NCBI RefSeq assembly: GCF_030687295.1
Contig: NZ_CP117425.1
Location: 5,770,001 to 5,834,000, forward strand
Source of the DNA: Pseudomonas beijingensis
GTDB lineage: Bacteria > Pseudomonadota > Gammaproteobacteria > Pseudomonadales > Pseudomonadaceae
Length of the DNA stretch: 64,000 nt
Direction: 5' to 3'
Positions 1-10,611 of the stretch are shown here, one piece after another. The notes beneath the pieces are model-generated. The model was not told the DNA's origin and did not search any database. It saw only the letters and a list, made by a program, of their open reading frames with translations. The position numbers were made by a program, and so were the translations under genes. Each line of letters starts with the position of its first letter. Within the stretch, counting starts at the first letter, position 1.

Positions 1-415
1 AGGCGTCGACTACGCCGCCCCTCGCGGTACACCAATCAAGGCTGCGGGCGACGGCAAGGTGTTGCTGGCAGGACGCCGCGGTGGCTATGGCAATACCGTG
101 ATCATCCAGCACGGCAATACCTACCGCACGCTATACGGCCACATGCAGGGCTTCGCCAAGGGCGTGAAGACTGGTGGCACCGTCAAGCAAGGCCAGGTGA
201 TCGGATACATCGGTACCACCGGCCTGTCCACCGGCCCGCACTTGCATTATGAGTTCCAGGTCAACGGCGTCCACGTCGATCCGCTTGGCCAGAAATTGCC
301 GATGGCCGATCCGATCGCCAAGGGCGAGCGCGCGCGCTTCCTGGCTCAAAGCCAGCCCTTGATGGCCCGCATGGATCAAGAGAAAGCCACCATGCTGGCC
401 TCGAGCAAGCGCTAA
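1..415 (+). CDS. M23 family peptidoglycan endopeptidase, C-terminal part (5' end outside window)
   Basis: The frame is open from base 2 to the stop at 413-415, so only the C-terminal 137 residues are visible. They form a LytM/M23 zinc endopeptidase fold: the metal-ligand region GVDYAAPRGTPI at the start, then YGHM and the HLHYEF motif that carries the catalytic and zinc-binding histidines. Enzymes of this family cut peptide crosslinks in peptidoglycan in the periplasm. It lies three bases upstream of anmK on the same strand, so the two are probably co-transcribed, fitting a cell-wall turnover and recycling context. The domains upstream (often LysM or OapA) cannot be seen. Confidence 0.9.
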   Translation, partial: GVDYAAPRGTPIKAAGDGKVLLAGRRGGYGNTVIIQHGNTYRTLYGHMQGFAKGVKTGGTVKQGQVIGYIGTTGLSTGPHLHYEFQVNGVHVDPLGQKLPMADPIAKGERARFLAQSQPLMARMDQEKATMLASSKR

Positions 416-1510
<1,095 letters not shown>

Positions 1511-1527
1511 GATCAAAGTTGCGGACA

Positions 1528-1567
1528 AAAAAATGCCGCAGGGCCATAAGGCTCTGCGGCATTTTTA
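1528..1567. terminator. bidirectional rho-independent terminator between anmK and erpA
   Basis: A long GC-rich inverted repeat (ATGCCGCAG-GGCC, loop ATAA, GGCT-CTGCGGCAT) is flanked by an A-run on the left and a T-run on the right. It can therefore stop transcripts arriving from either side, matching its place between convergent genes. Confidence 0.9.
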
Positions 1568-1576
1568 TTGAAGCAC

Positions 1577-1927
1577 TCAGATCGAGAACGAAGAACCGCA
1601 CCCACAGGTCGTGGTGGCGTTGGGGTTCTTGATCACAAAACGCGACCCTTCCAGACCTTCCTGATAATCCACCTCGGCACCTGCCAGGTACTGGAAGCTC
1701 ATCGGATCGACCACCAGGCTGACCCCTTCGCGCTCGACGATGGTGTCATCGTCGGCCACTTCCTCATCGAAAGTGAAGCCGTACTGGAAACCGGAACAAC
1801 CGCCGCCCGTCACAAATACGCGCAGCTTCAAACGATCATTGCCCTCTTCATCGACCAGGCTCTTCACCTTGTGCGCAGCACCGTGGGTGAATTGCAAAGC
1901 CGTGGGGGTGAAGGTTTCGACGCTCAT
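1577..1927 (-). CDS. erpA: iron-sulfur cluster insertion protein ErpA
   Basis: This is an A-type Fe-S carrier of 116 residues when started at the ATG at 1927 (MSVETF); the open frame extends further upstream without a convincing start. The three conserved cluster-ligand cysteines are present in GGCSGF and in the C-terminal CGCGSSF. ErpA hands Fe-S clusters to apo-enzymes such as those of isoprenoid synthesis and respiration. It is convergent with anmK and lies downstream of argC on the same strand, about 105 bases away. Confidence 0.95.
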   Translation of the reverse strand: MSVETFTPTALQFTHGAAHKVKSLVDEEGNDRLKLRVFVTGGGCSGFQYGFTFDEEVADDDTIVEREGVSLVVDPMSFQYLAGAEVDYQEGLEGSRFVIKNPNATTTCGCGSSFSI

Positions 1928-2032
1928 GCTGAATATCTCCCGGCGCTTACGCCGCCATAATGCGTGATGGCGGGCATTATCCGCTTCTCCTAGAAAATCG
2001 GTCAACTATTTGCAGAGCAGCGGCAAACTGCT

Positions 2033-3067
2033 TTAAGGCAACATCCCCGCATGGGACAGCCCCAGGTGCTCATCCAGCCCGAACAGGATGTTCAGGTTCT
2101 GCACGGCCTGGCCGGACGCGCCCTTGACCAGGTTATCGATGACCGACAATACCACTACCAGATCACCGTCCTGCGGACGATGCACGGCGATCCGGCAAAC
2201 GTTCGCACCGCGCACACTACGGGTTTCCGGATGGCTGCCAGCGGGCATTACGTCGACGAACGGTTCGTTGGCGTAACGCTTTTCAAACAATGCCTGCAGG
2301 TCCACCGAACGATCGACGACGGTTGCATACAGGGTGGAATGGATCCCGCGAATCATCGGGGTCAGGTGCGGCACGAAGGTCAGGCCAACGTCCTTGCCCG
2401 CAGCCCGGCGCAACCCCTGGCGAATTTCCGGCAGGTGGCGATGCCCTTTGACCGCGTACGCCTTCATGCTTTCCGACGTCTCGGAATACAGCGAGCCGAC
2501 ACTGGCGCCACGCCCGGCACCGCTGACGCCGGATTTGCAGTCGGCAATCAGGCGCGAAGCATCTGCAAGACCGGCTTCAAGCAGCGGCAAGAACCCCAAC
2601 TGCGTCGCCGTCGGATAGCAACCCGGCACGGCGATCAGTCGTGCCTGCTTGATTTTCTCGCGATTGACTTCCGGCAAGCCGTAGACCGCCTCCTCGAGCA
2701 GTTCAGGCGCACCGTGGGGCTGGCCATACCATTTGGCCCACTCATCGGCGTCCTGCAGGCGGAAGTCCGCCGACAGGTCGATAACCTTGGTCCCGGCGGC
2801 CAGCAGTTCACCGGCCAGGGCGTGGGCGACACCATGGGGCGTGGCGAAGAACACCACATCGCAGGCGCCGAGGGTCTTGACGTCCGGAACGCTGAACGCC
2901 AAGCCGTCGTAGTGGCCTCGCAGGTTCGGATACATGTCGGCGACGGCCAGGCCGGCCTCGGATCGGGAGGTGATGACCACCACCTCAGCCTGCGGATGCT
3001 GTGCCAGCAGACGCAGCAGTTCGACACCGGTGTAACCCGTGCCGCCGACGATACCGACCTTGACCAT
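2033..3067 (-). CDS. argC: N-acetyl-gamma-glutamyl-phosphate reductase ArgC
   Basis: The 344-residue form starts at the ATG at 3067 (MVKVGIVGG). The nucleotide-binding motif GGTGYTG stands at the N-terminus and the catalytic cysteine motif GCYPT near residue 150. ArgC reduces N-acetylglutamyl phosphate to the semialdehyde with NADPH in arginine synthesis. The frame stays open for 24 more codons upstream, but the extra residues do not look like ArgC and the family normally begins at MVKVGI. It is divergent from hemJ, with about 135 bases between the two starts. Confidence 0.97.
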   Translation of the reverse strand: MVKVGIVGGTGYTGVELLRLLAQHPQAEVVVITSRSEAGLAVADMYPNLRGHYDGLAFSVPDVKTLGACDVVFFATPHGVAHALAGELLAAGTKVIDLSADFRLQDADEWAKWYGQPHGAPELLEEAVYGLPEVNREKIKQARLIAVPGCYPTATQLGFLPLLEAGLADASRLIADCKSGVSGAGRGASVGSLYSETSESMKAYAVKGHRHLPEIRQGLRRAAGKDVGLTFVPHLTPMIRGIHSTLYATVVDRSVDLQALFEKRYANEPFVDVMPAGSHPETRSVRGANVCRIAVHRPQDGDLVVVLSVIDNLVKGASGQAVQNLNILFGLDEHLGLSHAGMLP

Positions 3068-3201
3068 AAACCTGCCCTCAACGAACCCACTGGAAAGCCG
3101 TCGATGATAGGGGCCGCAGGGCGCGGCGACAACCGTCAAGGTGACGTGTGGCCGCTCTAACCTCTACTATCGGAGCTACCGTGAACCTGGGAATAACTAA
3201 A

Positions 3202-3633
3202 ATGCTCTATCTGTGGCTCAAAGCACTTCACATTGTCAGCATGGTCTGCTGGTTCGCCGGCCTGTTTTACCTGCCTCGCCTGTTTGTCTATCACGCCCAA
3301 AGCGAAGACAACGTCAGCAAAGAACGTTTCAGCGTCATGGAGCGCAAGCTGTACCGCGGCATCATGGGCCCGGCGATGATTGCCACCCTGGTATTCGGCA
3401 TCTGGCTGCTCAGCCTCAACGCCGGCGCCTACTTCACCCAGGGAGGCTGGATGCACGCCAAGTTGACCCTGGTCGTGCTGCTGATCGGTTACCACCACAT
3501 GTGCGGTGCCCAGGTGAAGCGCTTCGCCCGTGGCGAAAACACCCGCAGCCATGTCTTTTATCGCTGGTTCAATGAAGTGCCGGTTCTGATATTGCTGGCT
3601 ATCGTAATTCTGGTCGTAGTCCGACCGTTCTAA
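3202..3633 (+). CDS. hemJ: HemJ-like protoporphyrinogen IX oxidase / CopD-family membrane protein
   Basis: This small membrane protein of 143 residues has four predicted hydrophobic segments and the HemJ-type N-terminus LWLKALHIVSMVCWFAG, whose histidine is conserved in the family. HemJ proteins oxidise protoporphyrinogen IX to protoporphyrin IX in haem synthesis in bacteria lacking HemG or HemY. I chose the ATG at 3202 because the open frame before it (18 codons) is hydrophilic and unlike the family. The function is inferred from family resemblance only. Confidence 0.85.
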   Translation: MLYLWLKALHIVSMVCWFAGLFYLPRLFVYHAQSEDNVSKERFSVMERKLYRGIMGPAMIATLVFGIWLLSLNAGAYFTQGGWMHAKLTLVVLLIGYHHMCGAQVKRFARGENTRSHVFYRWFNEVPVLILLAIVILVVVRPF

Positions 3634-3668
3634 TCTCCAATCAGCATCCATTATCCGGGGTACTTCCA

Positions 3669-4637
3669 ATGTCGTTGCCCGCTCTGCTTGAACAGCGCTT
3701 GCGCCTGCCCGTCGTGGCGGCGCCCATGTTCCTGATTTCCAATCCACAACTGGTGCTGGCCTGCTGCCGCAATGGCATTGTCGGCAGCTTTCCGGCGTTG
3801 AACCAGCGCGAAAGCAGCGGCTTCAAGGCCTGGCTGGAAGAAATCGAAGCAGGCCTGGCGACCCTGGAAAATCCGGCGCCCTACGCGGTAAACCTGATTG
3901 TTCATCACAGCAATCCGCGACTTCAGGCCGACCTGGCCATCTGCATCGAACACAAGGTGCCGATTGTCATCACCAGCCTGGGTGCGGTGAAAGAGCTGGT
4001 GGACGCGGTGCACGGTTACGGCGGCCTGGTGTTCCATGACGTGACGACCCGACGGCATGCCGAGAAAGCCGCCGAAGCCGGTGTCGATGGCCTGATCGCC
4101 GTAGCCGCCGGCGCAGGCGGACACGCCGGGACCTGGAGCCCGTTTTCCCTGATTGCCGAGATCCGGCAGTTTTTCGATAAGACCGTGCTACTTGCGGGAT
4201 GCCTGAACCACGGCCATCAGATTCTGGCCGCACAATTGCTCGGCGCGGATCTGGCCTACTTCGGGACGCGTTTTATCGGTACAAGCGAAAGCCACGCACC
4301 TGACGCTTATAAAGAGATGTTGCTCACATCCAGAGCCGCAGACATCGTGCATACTCCTGCGGTATCCGGGGTGCCGGCGAGTTTCATGCGCCAGAGCCTG
4401 GAGAACGCCGGTTTCGATCTCGCCGCCCTGCAGAACAAAGGCGAGGTGGATTTTGGCTCGAAACTCAAACCGCTGAACGACGAAGCCAAGGCCTGGAAAA
4501 CCGTATGGTCCGCAGGCCAGGGTGTGGGTGAAATCGATGATTTGCCCAGCGTCGATCAGTTGGTGGCGCGCCTGGATGAAGAATACCGTCAGGCACAAGC
4601 CCGGGCGGCGCAGCTTGGCGGGCAATGGCCCCGCTGA
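3669..4637 (+). CDS. nitronate monooxygenase family protein
   Basis: At 322 residues this is a TIM-barrel flavoprotein of the nitronate monooxygenase (2-nitropropane dioxygenase) family. The N-terminus LRLPVVAAPMFLISNP is the hallmark start of the barrel, and AVAAGAGGHAG is the glycine-rich FMN-phosphate loop with the family histidine. Such enzymes oxidise toxic alkyl nitronates such as propionate-3-nitronate; the true substrate here is unknown. It follows hemJ after 35 bases and may share its transcript. Confidence 0.9.
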   Translation: MSLPALLEQRLRLPVVAAPMFLISNPQLVLACCRNGIVGSFPALNQRESSGFKAWLEEIEAGLATLENPAPYAVNLIVHHSNPRLQADLAICIEHKVPIVITSLGAVKELVDAVHGYGGLVFHDVTTRRHAEKAAEAGVDGLIAVAAGAGGHAGTWSPFSLIAEIRQFFDKTVLLAGCLNHGHQILAAQLLGADLAYFGTRFIGTSESHAPDAYKEMLLTSRAADIVHTPAVSGVPASFMRQSLENAGFDLAALQNKGEVDFGSKLKPLNDEAKAWKTVWSAGQGVGEIDDLPSVDQLVARLDEEYRQAQARAAQLGGQWPR

Positions 4638-4687
4638 ACCAGCCCGAACAAACAACTACCTAACTTTCAGAGACAAGGATGCCGGGC

Positions 4688-5653
4688 ATGAGCGAAACCC
4701 GTTTCAACATCGTATTCGACGGCGGCCTGATGCCGGGCGTCGATACCACCACCGCCAAACTCAACCTCGCCGAGCTGTTCAAGAGCGACGTCGCCGCCAT
4801 TGAACGACTGTTCACCGGTCGCAAGGTGTCCCTTAAAAGCAACCTGTCCCAGAACGAGGCGCAGCAGTACCTGGAAGCCCTCAACAAGAGCGGAATCGAT
4901 GCCAGGATCGAAGCCGAACCCGTCGTCCAACTGAGCCTTGGCGAAGTACAGGACGCGCCACGGCAACCGAGCGGACGCCATCCCGATTCGATCGTCGAGC
5001 CAGCCTCGCCCTACGCGCCTCCCCGCGCCGAAGTCGGTGAAGCGCTTGCCGAGTACAGCACGCTCAAACCCTTCAGCTTCGACGGACGTATCGGGCGTCT
5101 GCGCTACCTCGCCTGGACCATGGTATTGACCCTGGCCATACTGCCTTTGGTCGGCGTGGGCTTCTGGCTAGCCACGGCCTGGTTGCTGGCCTCCGACTCG
5201 ATCGCGGGACTCATCGTCGGCGGCCTGCTCGCCGCCGTCGTCGTGCTTGCCTTTGCCTTCGTGAGTATCCAGTTCAACGTCCAGCGCCTGCATGATCTCG
5301 GCTGGTCGGGGTGGTTGTGGCTGATTAACCTGGTTCCCTTCGTGGGCAGCATCTTCCCGTTCATCCTCATCATCGCTCCAGGCAATACCGGCGCAAACCA
5401 GTATGGCCCGCCACCACCGCGCAATACCACGGCGGTCAAGTTGTTGGCCTCGCTCTGGCTGGTAATGATCGTCTTGATTTTCGTGGCCACGTTTGCAGGC
5501 ATCTTCGGAGCCCTTCAGGAAGACTACGACAGCAGCAGCCTGAGCAGCTACGAAAGCAGCGAGTCCAGCAACGAAACCGCTGAAGAGCCCGCCGCTGAGG
5601 CAGCCGAGCCCGCTCCGCCTTCTGTAGACTATGAAGCAGAAGAGGAACAATAA
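4688..5653 (+). CDS. DUF805 membrane protein with N-terminal accessory domain
   Basis: This is an inner-membrane protein of 321 residues if started at the ATG at 4688, which has AAGGA eight bases upstream; an in-frame ATG at 4679 is too close to that site. Residues 1-80 form a soluble domain with the pattern FTGRKVSLKSNLSQNEAQQY followed by IDARIE. A DUF805 region with three to four membrane helices follows, including the conserved VQRLHDLGWSGW and the PGNTGANQYGP motif. The last 40 residues are a very acidic, serine-rich tail. No function is established for DUF805. Confidence 0.88.
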   Translation: MSETRFNIVFDGGLMPGVDTTTAKLNLAELFKSDVAAIERLFTGRKVSLKSNLSQNEAQQYLEALNKSGIDARIEAEPVVQLSLGEVQDAPRQPSGRHPDSIVEPASPYAPPRAEVGEALAEYSTLKPFSFDGRIGRLRYLAWTMVLTLAILPLVGVGFWLATAWLLASDSIAGLIVGGLLAAVVVLAFAFVSIQFNVQRLHDLGWSGWLWLINLVPFVGSIFPFILIIAPGNTGANQYGPPPPRNTTAVKLLASLWLVMIVLIFVATFAGIFGALQEDYDSSSLSSYESSESSNETAEEPAAEAAEPAPPSVDYEAEEEQ

Positions 5654-5715
5654 GCGCGCTTCATGCCGGTGACAGCCCAGTCATTTGGCGGCGGGCTGTT
5701 GCGATGGAGAACTGC

Positions 5716-6504
5716 ATGACCCGTTACGCACTGATCACTGGCGCTTCCAGCGGTATCGGCCTGGCCATGGCCGAAGCGCTGGCCCGGCGCGGCCGTAACC
5801 TGATACTGGTGGCTCGACAGCGTGATCGGCTGGAAAGTATTGCAATCGAACTGACTCAGCGGTTTGGCGTGGAGGTATTGTTCCGGGCTTGTGACCTGGG
5901 CGAACCGCTGAGGCTTTCCGGCTTCCTGCTGGAACTGGAGGAAGGCGAGCGGCAGATCGATCTGCTGGTCAATTGTGCTGGCATCGGCACCAGCGGGCCG
6001 TTCCTGGGCCAGGACTGGATGACCGAGCAGGACCTGATCGAAGTCAACATCCTCGCCCTGACACGGCTTTGTCACGCCATCGGTAATAGCATGGCGCTGC
6101 TCGGCGGCGGCCAGATCCTCAACGTTGCCTCGATCGCAGCATTCCAGCCTGGTCCCTGGATGAGTACTTACTACGCCAGCAAGGCCTATGTACTGCACTT
6201 CTCCGAAGCCTTGCGAGTTGAATTGAAGAAATGCGCGATCAAGGTCTCGGTGCTTTGCCCTGGTCCGACCCGGACCGGCTTTTTCTCCAAGGCACAAATG
6301 GACGAACAGAAACTCATCGACAGCAAGTTGCTGATGAGCCCGGAGGAAGTTGCCCTGTACGCCGTGCGCGCACTGGACAAGAACCGCGCCATCATCATTC
6401 CCGGACGCCGCAATCGCTGGCTGGCCGCACTGCCGCGATTGGGATCGCGATGGCTGGTCCGGACCATCGCCGGCGTGATCAACAAGGCTTATTGCCCGCG
6501 CTGA
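5716..6504 (+). CDS. short-chain dehydrogenase/reductase
   Basis: This classical SDR has about 262 residues. The Rossmann motif TGASSGIG is at the N-terminus, NCAG in the centre, and YYASK supplies the catalytic Tyr-x-x-x-Lys. The start at 5716 is preceded by GGAGA at good spacing. The closest named type is the DltE/YqjQ-like SDR group, but the substrate cannot be read from the sequence. It lies about 60 bases downstream of the DUF805 gene. Confidence 0.9.
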   Translation: MTRYALITGASSGIGLAMAEALARRGRNLILVARQRDRLESIAIELTQRFGVEVLFRACDLGEPLRLSGFLLELEEGERQIDLLVNCAGIGTSGPFLGQDWMTEQDLIEVNILALTRLCHAIGNSMALLGGGQILNVASIAAFQPGPWMSTYYASKAYVLHFSEALRVELKKCAIKVSVLCPGPTRTGFFSKAQMDEQKLIDSKLLMSPEEVALYAVRALDKNRAIIIPGRRNRWLAALPRLGSRWLVRTIAGVINKAYCPR

Positions 6505-6586
6505 TCCCTTCACGTTGAACAACCAGGCGCCTCAACCGGAGCCTTCATGATATTGGACCTCGACAAACCCAACGGAGAAAGCAGCT

Positions 6587-6925
6587 GTGGATACTCTGTT
6601 TACCAAGATCATCAACCGGGAAATCCCGGCAAAGATCATTTACGAGGATGACCAGGTACTGGCCTTCCACGACATCGCCCCGCAGGCACCCGTGCATTTT
6701 CTGGTCATCCCGAAAAAACCGATCCGCACGCTCAATGACCTCGCCGAAGAAGACAAGGGCCTGGCCGGGCACATTCTTTTCACTGCCCAGCGCCTGGCGC
6801 TGGAATTGGGCTGTGAAGAAGGTTTTCGCGTGGTGATGAATTGCAATGAACTGGGCGGGCAGACGGTCTATCACATTCATATGCATGTGCTGGGTCAGCG
6901 CCAGATGAACTGGCCACCGGGCTGA
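6587..6925 (+). CDS. HIT family (HinT-like) nucleotide hydrolase
   Basis: This histidine triad protein has 112 residues, the standard HinT length. The active-site motif HIHMHVLG sits near the C-terminus. HinT-type enzymes cleave purine nucleoside phosphoramidates and aminoacyl-adenylates. The start is a GTG with GGAGAAAG upstream. It stands between the SDR and coq7 on the same strand. Confidence 0.94.
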   Translation: MDTLFTKIINREIPAKIIYEDDQVLAFHDIAPQAPVHFLVIPKKPIRTLNDLAEEDKGLAGHILFTAQRLALELGCEEGFRVVMNCNELGGQTVYHIHMHVLGQRQMNWPPG

Positions 6926-7000
6926 TACCCCTGACCCAACGCAAATCTTCGGCGGCCGATTGGGTAAAACTGGCCGCTGTGATTTTTCCCGGAGGTAAGC

Positions 7001-7648
7001 ATGACTACCCAACGTCACTACTCGCCGATTGACCGTCTGTTGCTGCAAGCCGATACCGCGATGCGCACCCTGCTGCCCTTCAGTGGCCAGCCGTACCGCC
7101 CATCACCGGCTATCGTGCAACCGGACGCGCAACTGAGTGACGAGCAAACCCGCCATGTCGCCGGATTGATGCGTATCAACCACACCGGCGAAGTCTGTGC
7201 CCAGGCGCTGTATCAGGGCCAGGCGCTGACAGCAAAGCTGCCCCAGGTGCGTGAGGCAATGGAGCACGCCGCCGAGGAAGAAATCGATCACCTGGTCTGG
7301 TGTGAACAACGCATTCGCCAGCTGGGCAGCCACACCAGCGTCCTGAACCCGCTGTTCTACGGAATGTCATTCGGGATCGGCGCCGTCGCCGGCCTGATCA
7401 GCGATAAAGTCAGCCTCGGCTTCGTTGCCGCGACCGAGCATCAAGTGTGCAAGCACTTGAATGAACACCTGGAGCAACTGCCGGCCGAGGATGAAAAGTC
7501 CCGGGCGATCCTCGAGCAGATGCGCGTAGATGAAGAACACCATGCCGAGAGTGCGCTTGATGCCGGCGGCTTCCGTTTTCCGGCCCCGGTGAAGTTCGGC
7601 ATGAGCCTGCTGGCCAAGGTCATGACCAAGAGCACTTATAGGATTTGA
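7001..7648 (+). CDS. coq7: demethoxyubiquinone hydroxylase Coq7
   Basis: At 215 residues this is a di-iron carboxylate hydroxylase of ubiquinone synthesis. The iron-ligand motifs NHTGE, EEEIDH and DEEHH are all present. It hydroxylates 2-polyprenyl-3-methyl-6-methoxy-1,4-benzoquinone in the aerobic pathway. A textbook ribosome-binding site, GGAGGTAAGC, sits directly before the ATG. A strong bidirectional terminator follows. Confidence 0.96.
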   Translation: MTTQRHYSPIDRLLLQADTAMRTLLPFSGQPYRPSPAIVQPDAQLSDEQTRHVAGLMRINHTGEVCAQALYQGQALTAKLPQVREAMEHAAEEEIDHLVWCEQRIRQLGSHTSVLNPLFYGMSFGIGAVAGLISDKVSLGFVAATEHQVCKHLNEHLEQLPAEDEKSRAILEQMRVDEEHHAESALDAGGFRFPAPVKFGMSLLAKVMTKSTYRI

Positions 7649-7685
7649 CGGTGGTTGGATAGCCATCCTCATTCCACGCAAATAG

Positions 7686-7720
7686 AAAAGGCGACTTCCA
7701 GTGGGAGTCGCCTTTTTTCT
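7686..7720. terminator. bidirectional rho-independent terminator between coq7 and the OsmC gene
   Basis: The inverted repeat AAAAGGCGACTTCC / GGGAGTCGCCTTTT has a very short loop and is followed by six or more T residues. The A-run on the left lets it serve the convergent OsmC gene too. Confidence 0.9.
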
Positions 7721-7772
7721 TTAGCTCAGGATTTCAATGCGGCGAATTGCGGGTTTCGCCATTGAGATCGAC

Positions 7773-8195
7773 TCAACCCAATTCGATGATTTCATAATCG
7801 TGGGTGATTTCGACTCCGGCGGCACCGAGCATGATCGAAGCCGAGCAGTATTTCTCGGCGGACAGTTCGATGGCCCGCTTGACCTGGGCTTCCTTCAAGG
7901 CTCGCCCCTTCACCACAAAGTGCATGTGGATCTTGGTAAATACCTTTGGATCTTCGGTGGCACGCTCCGCTTCCAGGAAGACTTCGCAGCTTTCGACGGC
8001 CTGGCGGGATTTCTTGAGGATGCTGACCACGTCGAAATTGCTGCAACCGCCTACGCCCAGCAGGAGCATTTCCATCGGCCGAACACCCAGGTTCCGACCA
8101 CCGGCTTCTGGCGGGCCGTCCATGACGACCACATGACCACTGCCTGACTCACCGAGGAACATGGCTTCGCCAGCCCATTGGATGCGTGCCTTCAT
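7773..8195 (-). CDS. OsmC family peroxiredoxin-like protein
   Basis: The protein has 140 residues when started at MKARIQW (8195); the longer open frame adds 14 unlikely residues. It is an OsmC/Ohr-fold protein with the first redox cysteine in GVGGCSNFDV and the second in KYCSASIML, matching the YhfA-like subgroup. Such proteins reduce organic hydroperoxides or related thiol-reactive compounds. It is convergent with coq7 and divergent from crp. Confidence 0.9.
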   Translation of the reverse strand: MKARIQWAGEAMFLGESGSGHVVVMDGPPEAGGRNLGVRPMEMLLLGVGGCSNFDVVSILKKSRQAVESCEVFLEAERATEDPKVFTKIHMHFVVKGRALKEAQVKRAIELSAEKYCSASIMLGAAGVEITHDYEIIELG

Positions 8196-8326
8196 CGCCA
8201 AGACTCCACTGTTAAAAAAGGGTCGCCAGCTTAGCACAGCACCTCGCCCTGACTGCTCTCCGTCTTAGGAAGCTCGTCCTGTCAGTCTGTAGGTAAATTC
8301 TCGAATCTATTAAGGACGCCTCTGTT

Positions 8327-8364
8327 AAGCTGGCGCCAACTCGCTGGCGTATGGCCAGCTTTTA
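8327..8364 (+). promoter_or_regulatory. stem-loop with T-run in the crp leader
   Basis: AAGCTGGC (8327-8334) pairs with GCCAGCTT (8354-8361), which is followed by TTTATC. The loop itself holds GCCA/TGGC arms that could form an alternative pairing. It lies about 65 bases before the crp start, so it is either a terminator or an attenuator-like element in a long crp leader. The structure is visible; the role is a guess. Confidence 0.45.
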
Positions 8365-8428
8365 TCGATAGCCATTCGCCTCCATAAAAATCAAACCACT
8401 ACACCGCGCAGTCTTTCGGGATACAACC

Positions 8429-9073
8429 ATGGTTGCCATTACTCCCACGTTCAAGATCAAGAATCTCGACAAACTCTTGATGCATTGTCAGCGTCGCCGC
8501 TATCCAGCCAAACACAACATCATTTGCGCAGGAGAACGTTCCGACACGCTGTTTTTCATCATCAAGGGCTCGGTCACTATCCTGATAGAAGATGATGACG
8601 GTCGAGAAATGATCATCGCCTACCTCAACTCCGGAGATTTCTTCGGCGAGTTGGGGTTGTTCGAACAGGCGGGCAAGGAGCAGGAGCGCAGTGCCTGGGT
8701 GCGAACCAAGATTGAATGTGAAGTTGCGGAAATCAGCTACACCAAATTCCGAGAACTGTCCCTGCAAGACCCGGACATTCTTTACGTCCTCAGCGGACAA
8801 ATCGCACAGCGCCTGCGCAATACCACCCGCAAGGTCGGTGATTTGGCATTTTTCGACGTTACCGGACGTGTCGCACGTTGCCTGCTGGAATTGTGCAAGC
8901 AGCCCGATGCCATGACCCACCCGGACGGCATGCAGATCAAGGTGACCCGCCAGGAGATTGGCCGGATTGTCGGTTGCTCGCGTGAAATGGTCGGTCGCGT
9001 ACTCAAGGACCTGGAAGAGCGCAACCTGGTCAGCGTCAAAGGCAAGACCATGGTGGTGTTCGGAACGCGTTAA
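8429..9073 (+). CDS. crp: cAMP-activated global regulator Crp/Vfr
   Basis: At 214 residues this has the exact size of Pseudomonas Vfr. An N-terminal cyclic-nucleotide-binding barrel includes the phosphate-binding segment [12 protein letters not shown], and a C-terminal winged helix-turn-helix has recognition segment [17 protein letters not shown]. It binds cAMP and controls transcription at TGTGA-type sites; in P. aeruginosa it governs virulence and twitching. Its stop codon overlaps that of the convergent lipoate-ligase-like gene by four bases. Confidence 0.96.
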   Translation: MVAITPTFKIKNLDKLLMHCQRRRYPAKHNIICAGERSDTLFFIIKGSVTILIEDDDGREMIIAYLNSGDFFGELGLFEQAGKEQERSAWVRTKIECEVAEISYTKFRELSLQDPDILYVLSGQIAQRLRNTTRKVGDLAFFDVTGRVARCLLELCKQPDAMTHPDGMQIKVTRQEIGRIVGCSREMVGRVLKDLEERNLVSVKGKTMVVFGTR

Positions 9074-9771
9074 GCCCCCAGCAGCTGGGTCAGCCGTTCC
9101 CGGTACAGCGCCTCGAGTCGCGCCACCGCGTGAGGCGCCGGGAATTTTTCGTACAAGGCAATGTGGCTTTCGGCCCGCACTCGCTGCTCCAGGCCACAGG
9201 CTTCATTGAAGCGATTGACCGCCGCGACCATGGACTCGCGCTCGTTCTCCAGCAACAGCGCACCATGGACCAGACCCACCGGACGTTGGCCACCCTTGCT
9301 CTGGCGCCAGCGCTGAGCGGTGCCGACCATTTTCCGGCCGTCGAGGTTGACGTTGAAGCGCCCGTCGCAAAAGGCCCCTTCCACTTCTCCCAGCGAAGCC
9401 ACCCCGCCCAATTCATCCAACAACTGGCAGATGGGGTCGCACAACCGGCGATACCCGGTTTCGATGCGGCCGTGGTCGCCTTCGCTGCGTGGTGGGGCGT
9501 AGACCAGGGCGATATTGACGGTGGCGGCCGACTGCGGCACCGGCTCACCGCCGGTTTCGCGCAGCAGGACTGGCCAGCCGTGGGAGGCCGATACTTCACA
9601 GGCGTGTTCGAACCCTGGCAGGCGACTCAAGCGCCGCGGCATGACCAGCGCGCGATCATTGGGTTGCCAGAACAGCAGGCTGAACTCGGCGTCGCCCGCG
9701 CAGATGCTGGCCAACAGGTCCTGTTCGGCTTGCAGGCCAGCTTCGACGGTGAGGGAAATCACTGGCGACAT
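9070..9771 (-). CDS. lipoate-protein ligase family protein
   Basis: The protein has 233 residues and a biotin/lipoate ligase catalytic fold. Visible landmarks are [10 protein letters not shown] in the first half, [19 protein letters not shown], with the lysine expected to contact the adenylate, and HGALLL. Family members attach lipoate or octanoate to carrier proteins, but several are amidotransferases, so the substrate is uncertain. It sits three bases after trpC on the same strand and may be the last gene of the trpGDC transcript. Confidence 0.8.
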   Translation of the reverse strand: MSPVISLTVEAGLQAEQDLLASICAGDAEFSLLFWQPNDRALVMPRRLSRLPGFEHACEVSASHGWPVLLRETGGEPVPQSAATVNIALVYAPPRSEGDHGRIETGYRRLCDPICQLLDELGGVASLGEVEGAFCDGRFNVNLDGRKMVGTAQRWRQSKGGQRPVGLVHGALLLENERESMVAAVNRFNEACGLEQRVRAESHIALYEKFPAPHAVARLEALYRERLTQLLGA

Positions 9772-9774
9772 GGA

Positions 9775-10611
9775 TCAGTCCAGCGTCGAGCCGCTCACCG
9801 GCAGGCCTCGTTCAGGAAAGAACAGTCGCTGCAATTCCGCACCCGGGTTCTCGGCTCGCATGAATGCCTCGCCCACCAGGAACGAGTACACATCGCTGAC
9901 TTCCATCAGCTCGACATCGGCCCGGTTGAGGATGCCGCTTTCAGTGATGACCAGGCGATCGCGCGGAATGCGCGGCAACAGGTCCAGGGTGGTTTCCAGG
10001 CTGACTTCGAACGTGTGCAGGTTGCGGTTGTTCACGCCGACCAGTTTGGTATCGAGGGTTTTCAAGGCTCGCTCCAACTCGTCGCCATCGTGGACTTCCA
10101 CCAGGACATCCAGCCCGACACTCTTGGCCACGGCCGCCAACTCGGCCATTTTCACGTCATCCAGGGCGGAAACGATCAACAGCACGCAATCGGCGCCCAG
10201 CGCCCGAGCCTCGACGATCTGATACGGGTCGATCATGAAATCCTTGCGGATCACCGGCAACTTGCACGCCGCCCGCGCCTGCTTCAGGTAGTCGTCGGCG
10301 CCTTGGAAAAAGTCGACGTCAGTCAGCACCGAGAGGCAGGTCGCACCGCCTTTCTCGTAGCTGCGTGCGATGTCGGCTGGAACGAAGTGCTCACGGATCA
10401 CGCCCTTACTGGGAGAGGCCTTCTTGATTTCGGCAATCACCGCCGGCTGTTTTTTCTTGGCCTGATCGATCAGAGCCTGGGCAAAACCGCGCGGCGCATC
10501 CGCTGAACGCGCCAGGTTTTCCAGCTCGGCCAGACTGACGCGAGCACTGCGCTCTGCCACTTCCTGGGCCTTGCGAGCCAGAATTTTTTCCAGAACCGTT
10601 GGCACGCTCAT
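9775..10611 (-). CDS. trpC: indole-3-glycerol phosphate synthase TrpC
   Basis: At 278 residues it is a standalone (unfused) TrpC, as in other pseudomonads. The barrel motifs [10 protein letters not shown] and VRKDFMID and the late TESGI are present and hold the catalytic lysines and glutamate. It closes carboxyphenylamino-deoxyribulose phosphate to indole-glycerol phosphate. Its start overlaps the trpD stop by four bases, so translation is coupled. Confidence 0.97.
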   Translation of the reverse strand: MSVPTVLEKILARKAQEVAERSARVSLAELENLARSADAPRGFAQALIDQAKKKQPAVIAEIKKASPSKGVIREHFVPADIARSYEKGGATCLSVLTDVDFFQGADDYLKQARAACKLPVIRKDFMIDPYQIVEARALGADCVLLIVSALDDVKMAELAAVAKSVGLDVLVEVHDGDELERALKTLDTKLVGVNNRNLHTFEVSLETTLDLLPRIPRDRLVITESGILNRADVELMEVSDVYSFLVGEAFMRAENPGAELQRLFFPERGLPVSGSTLD

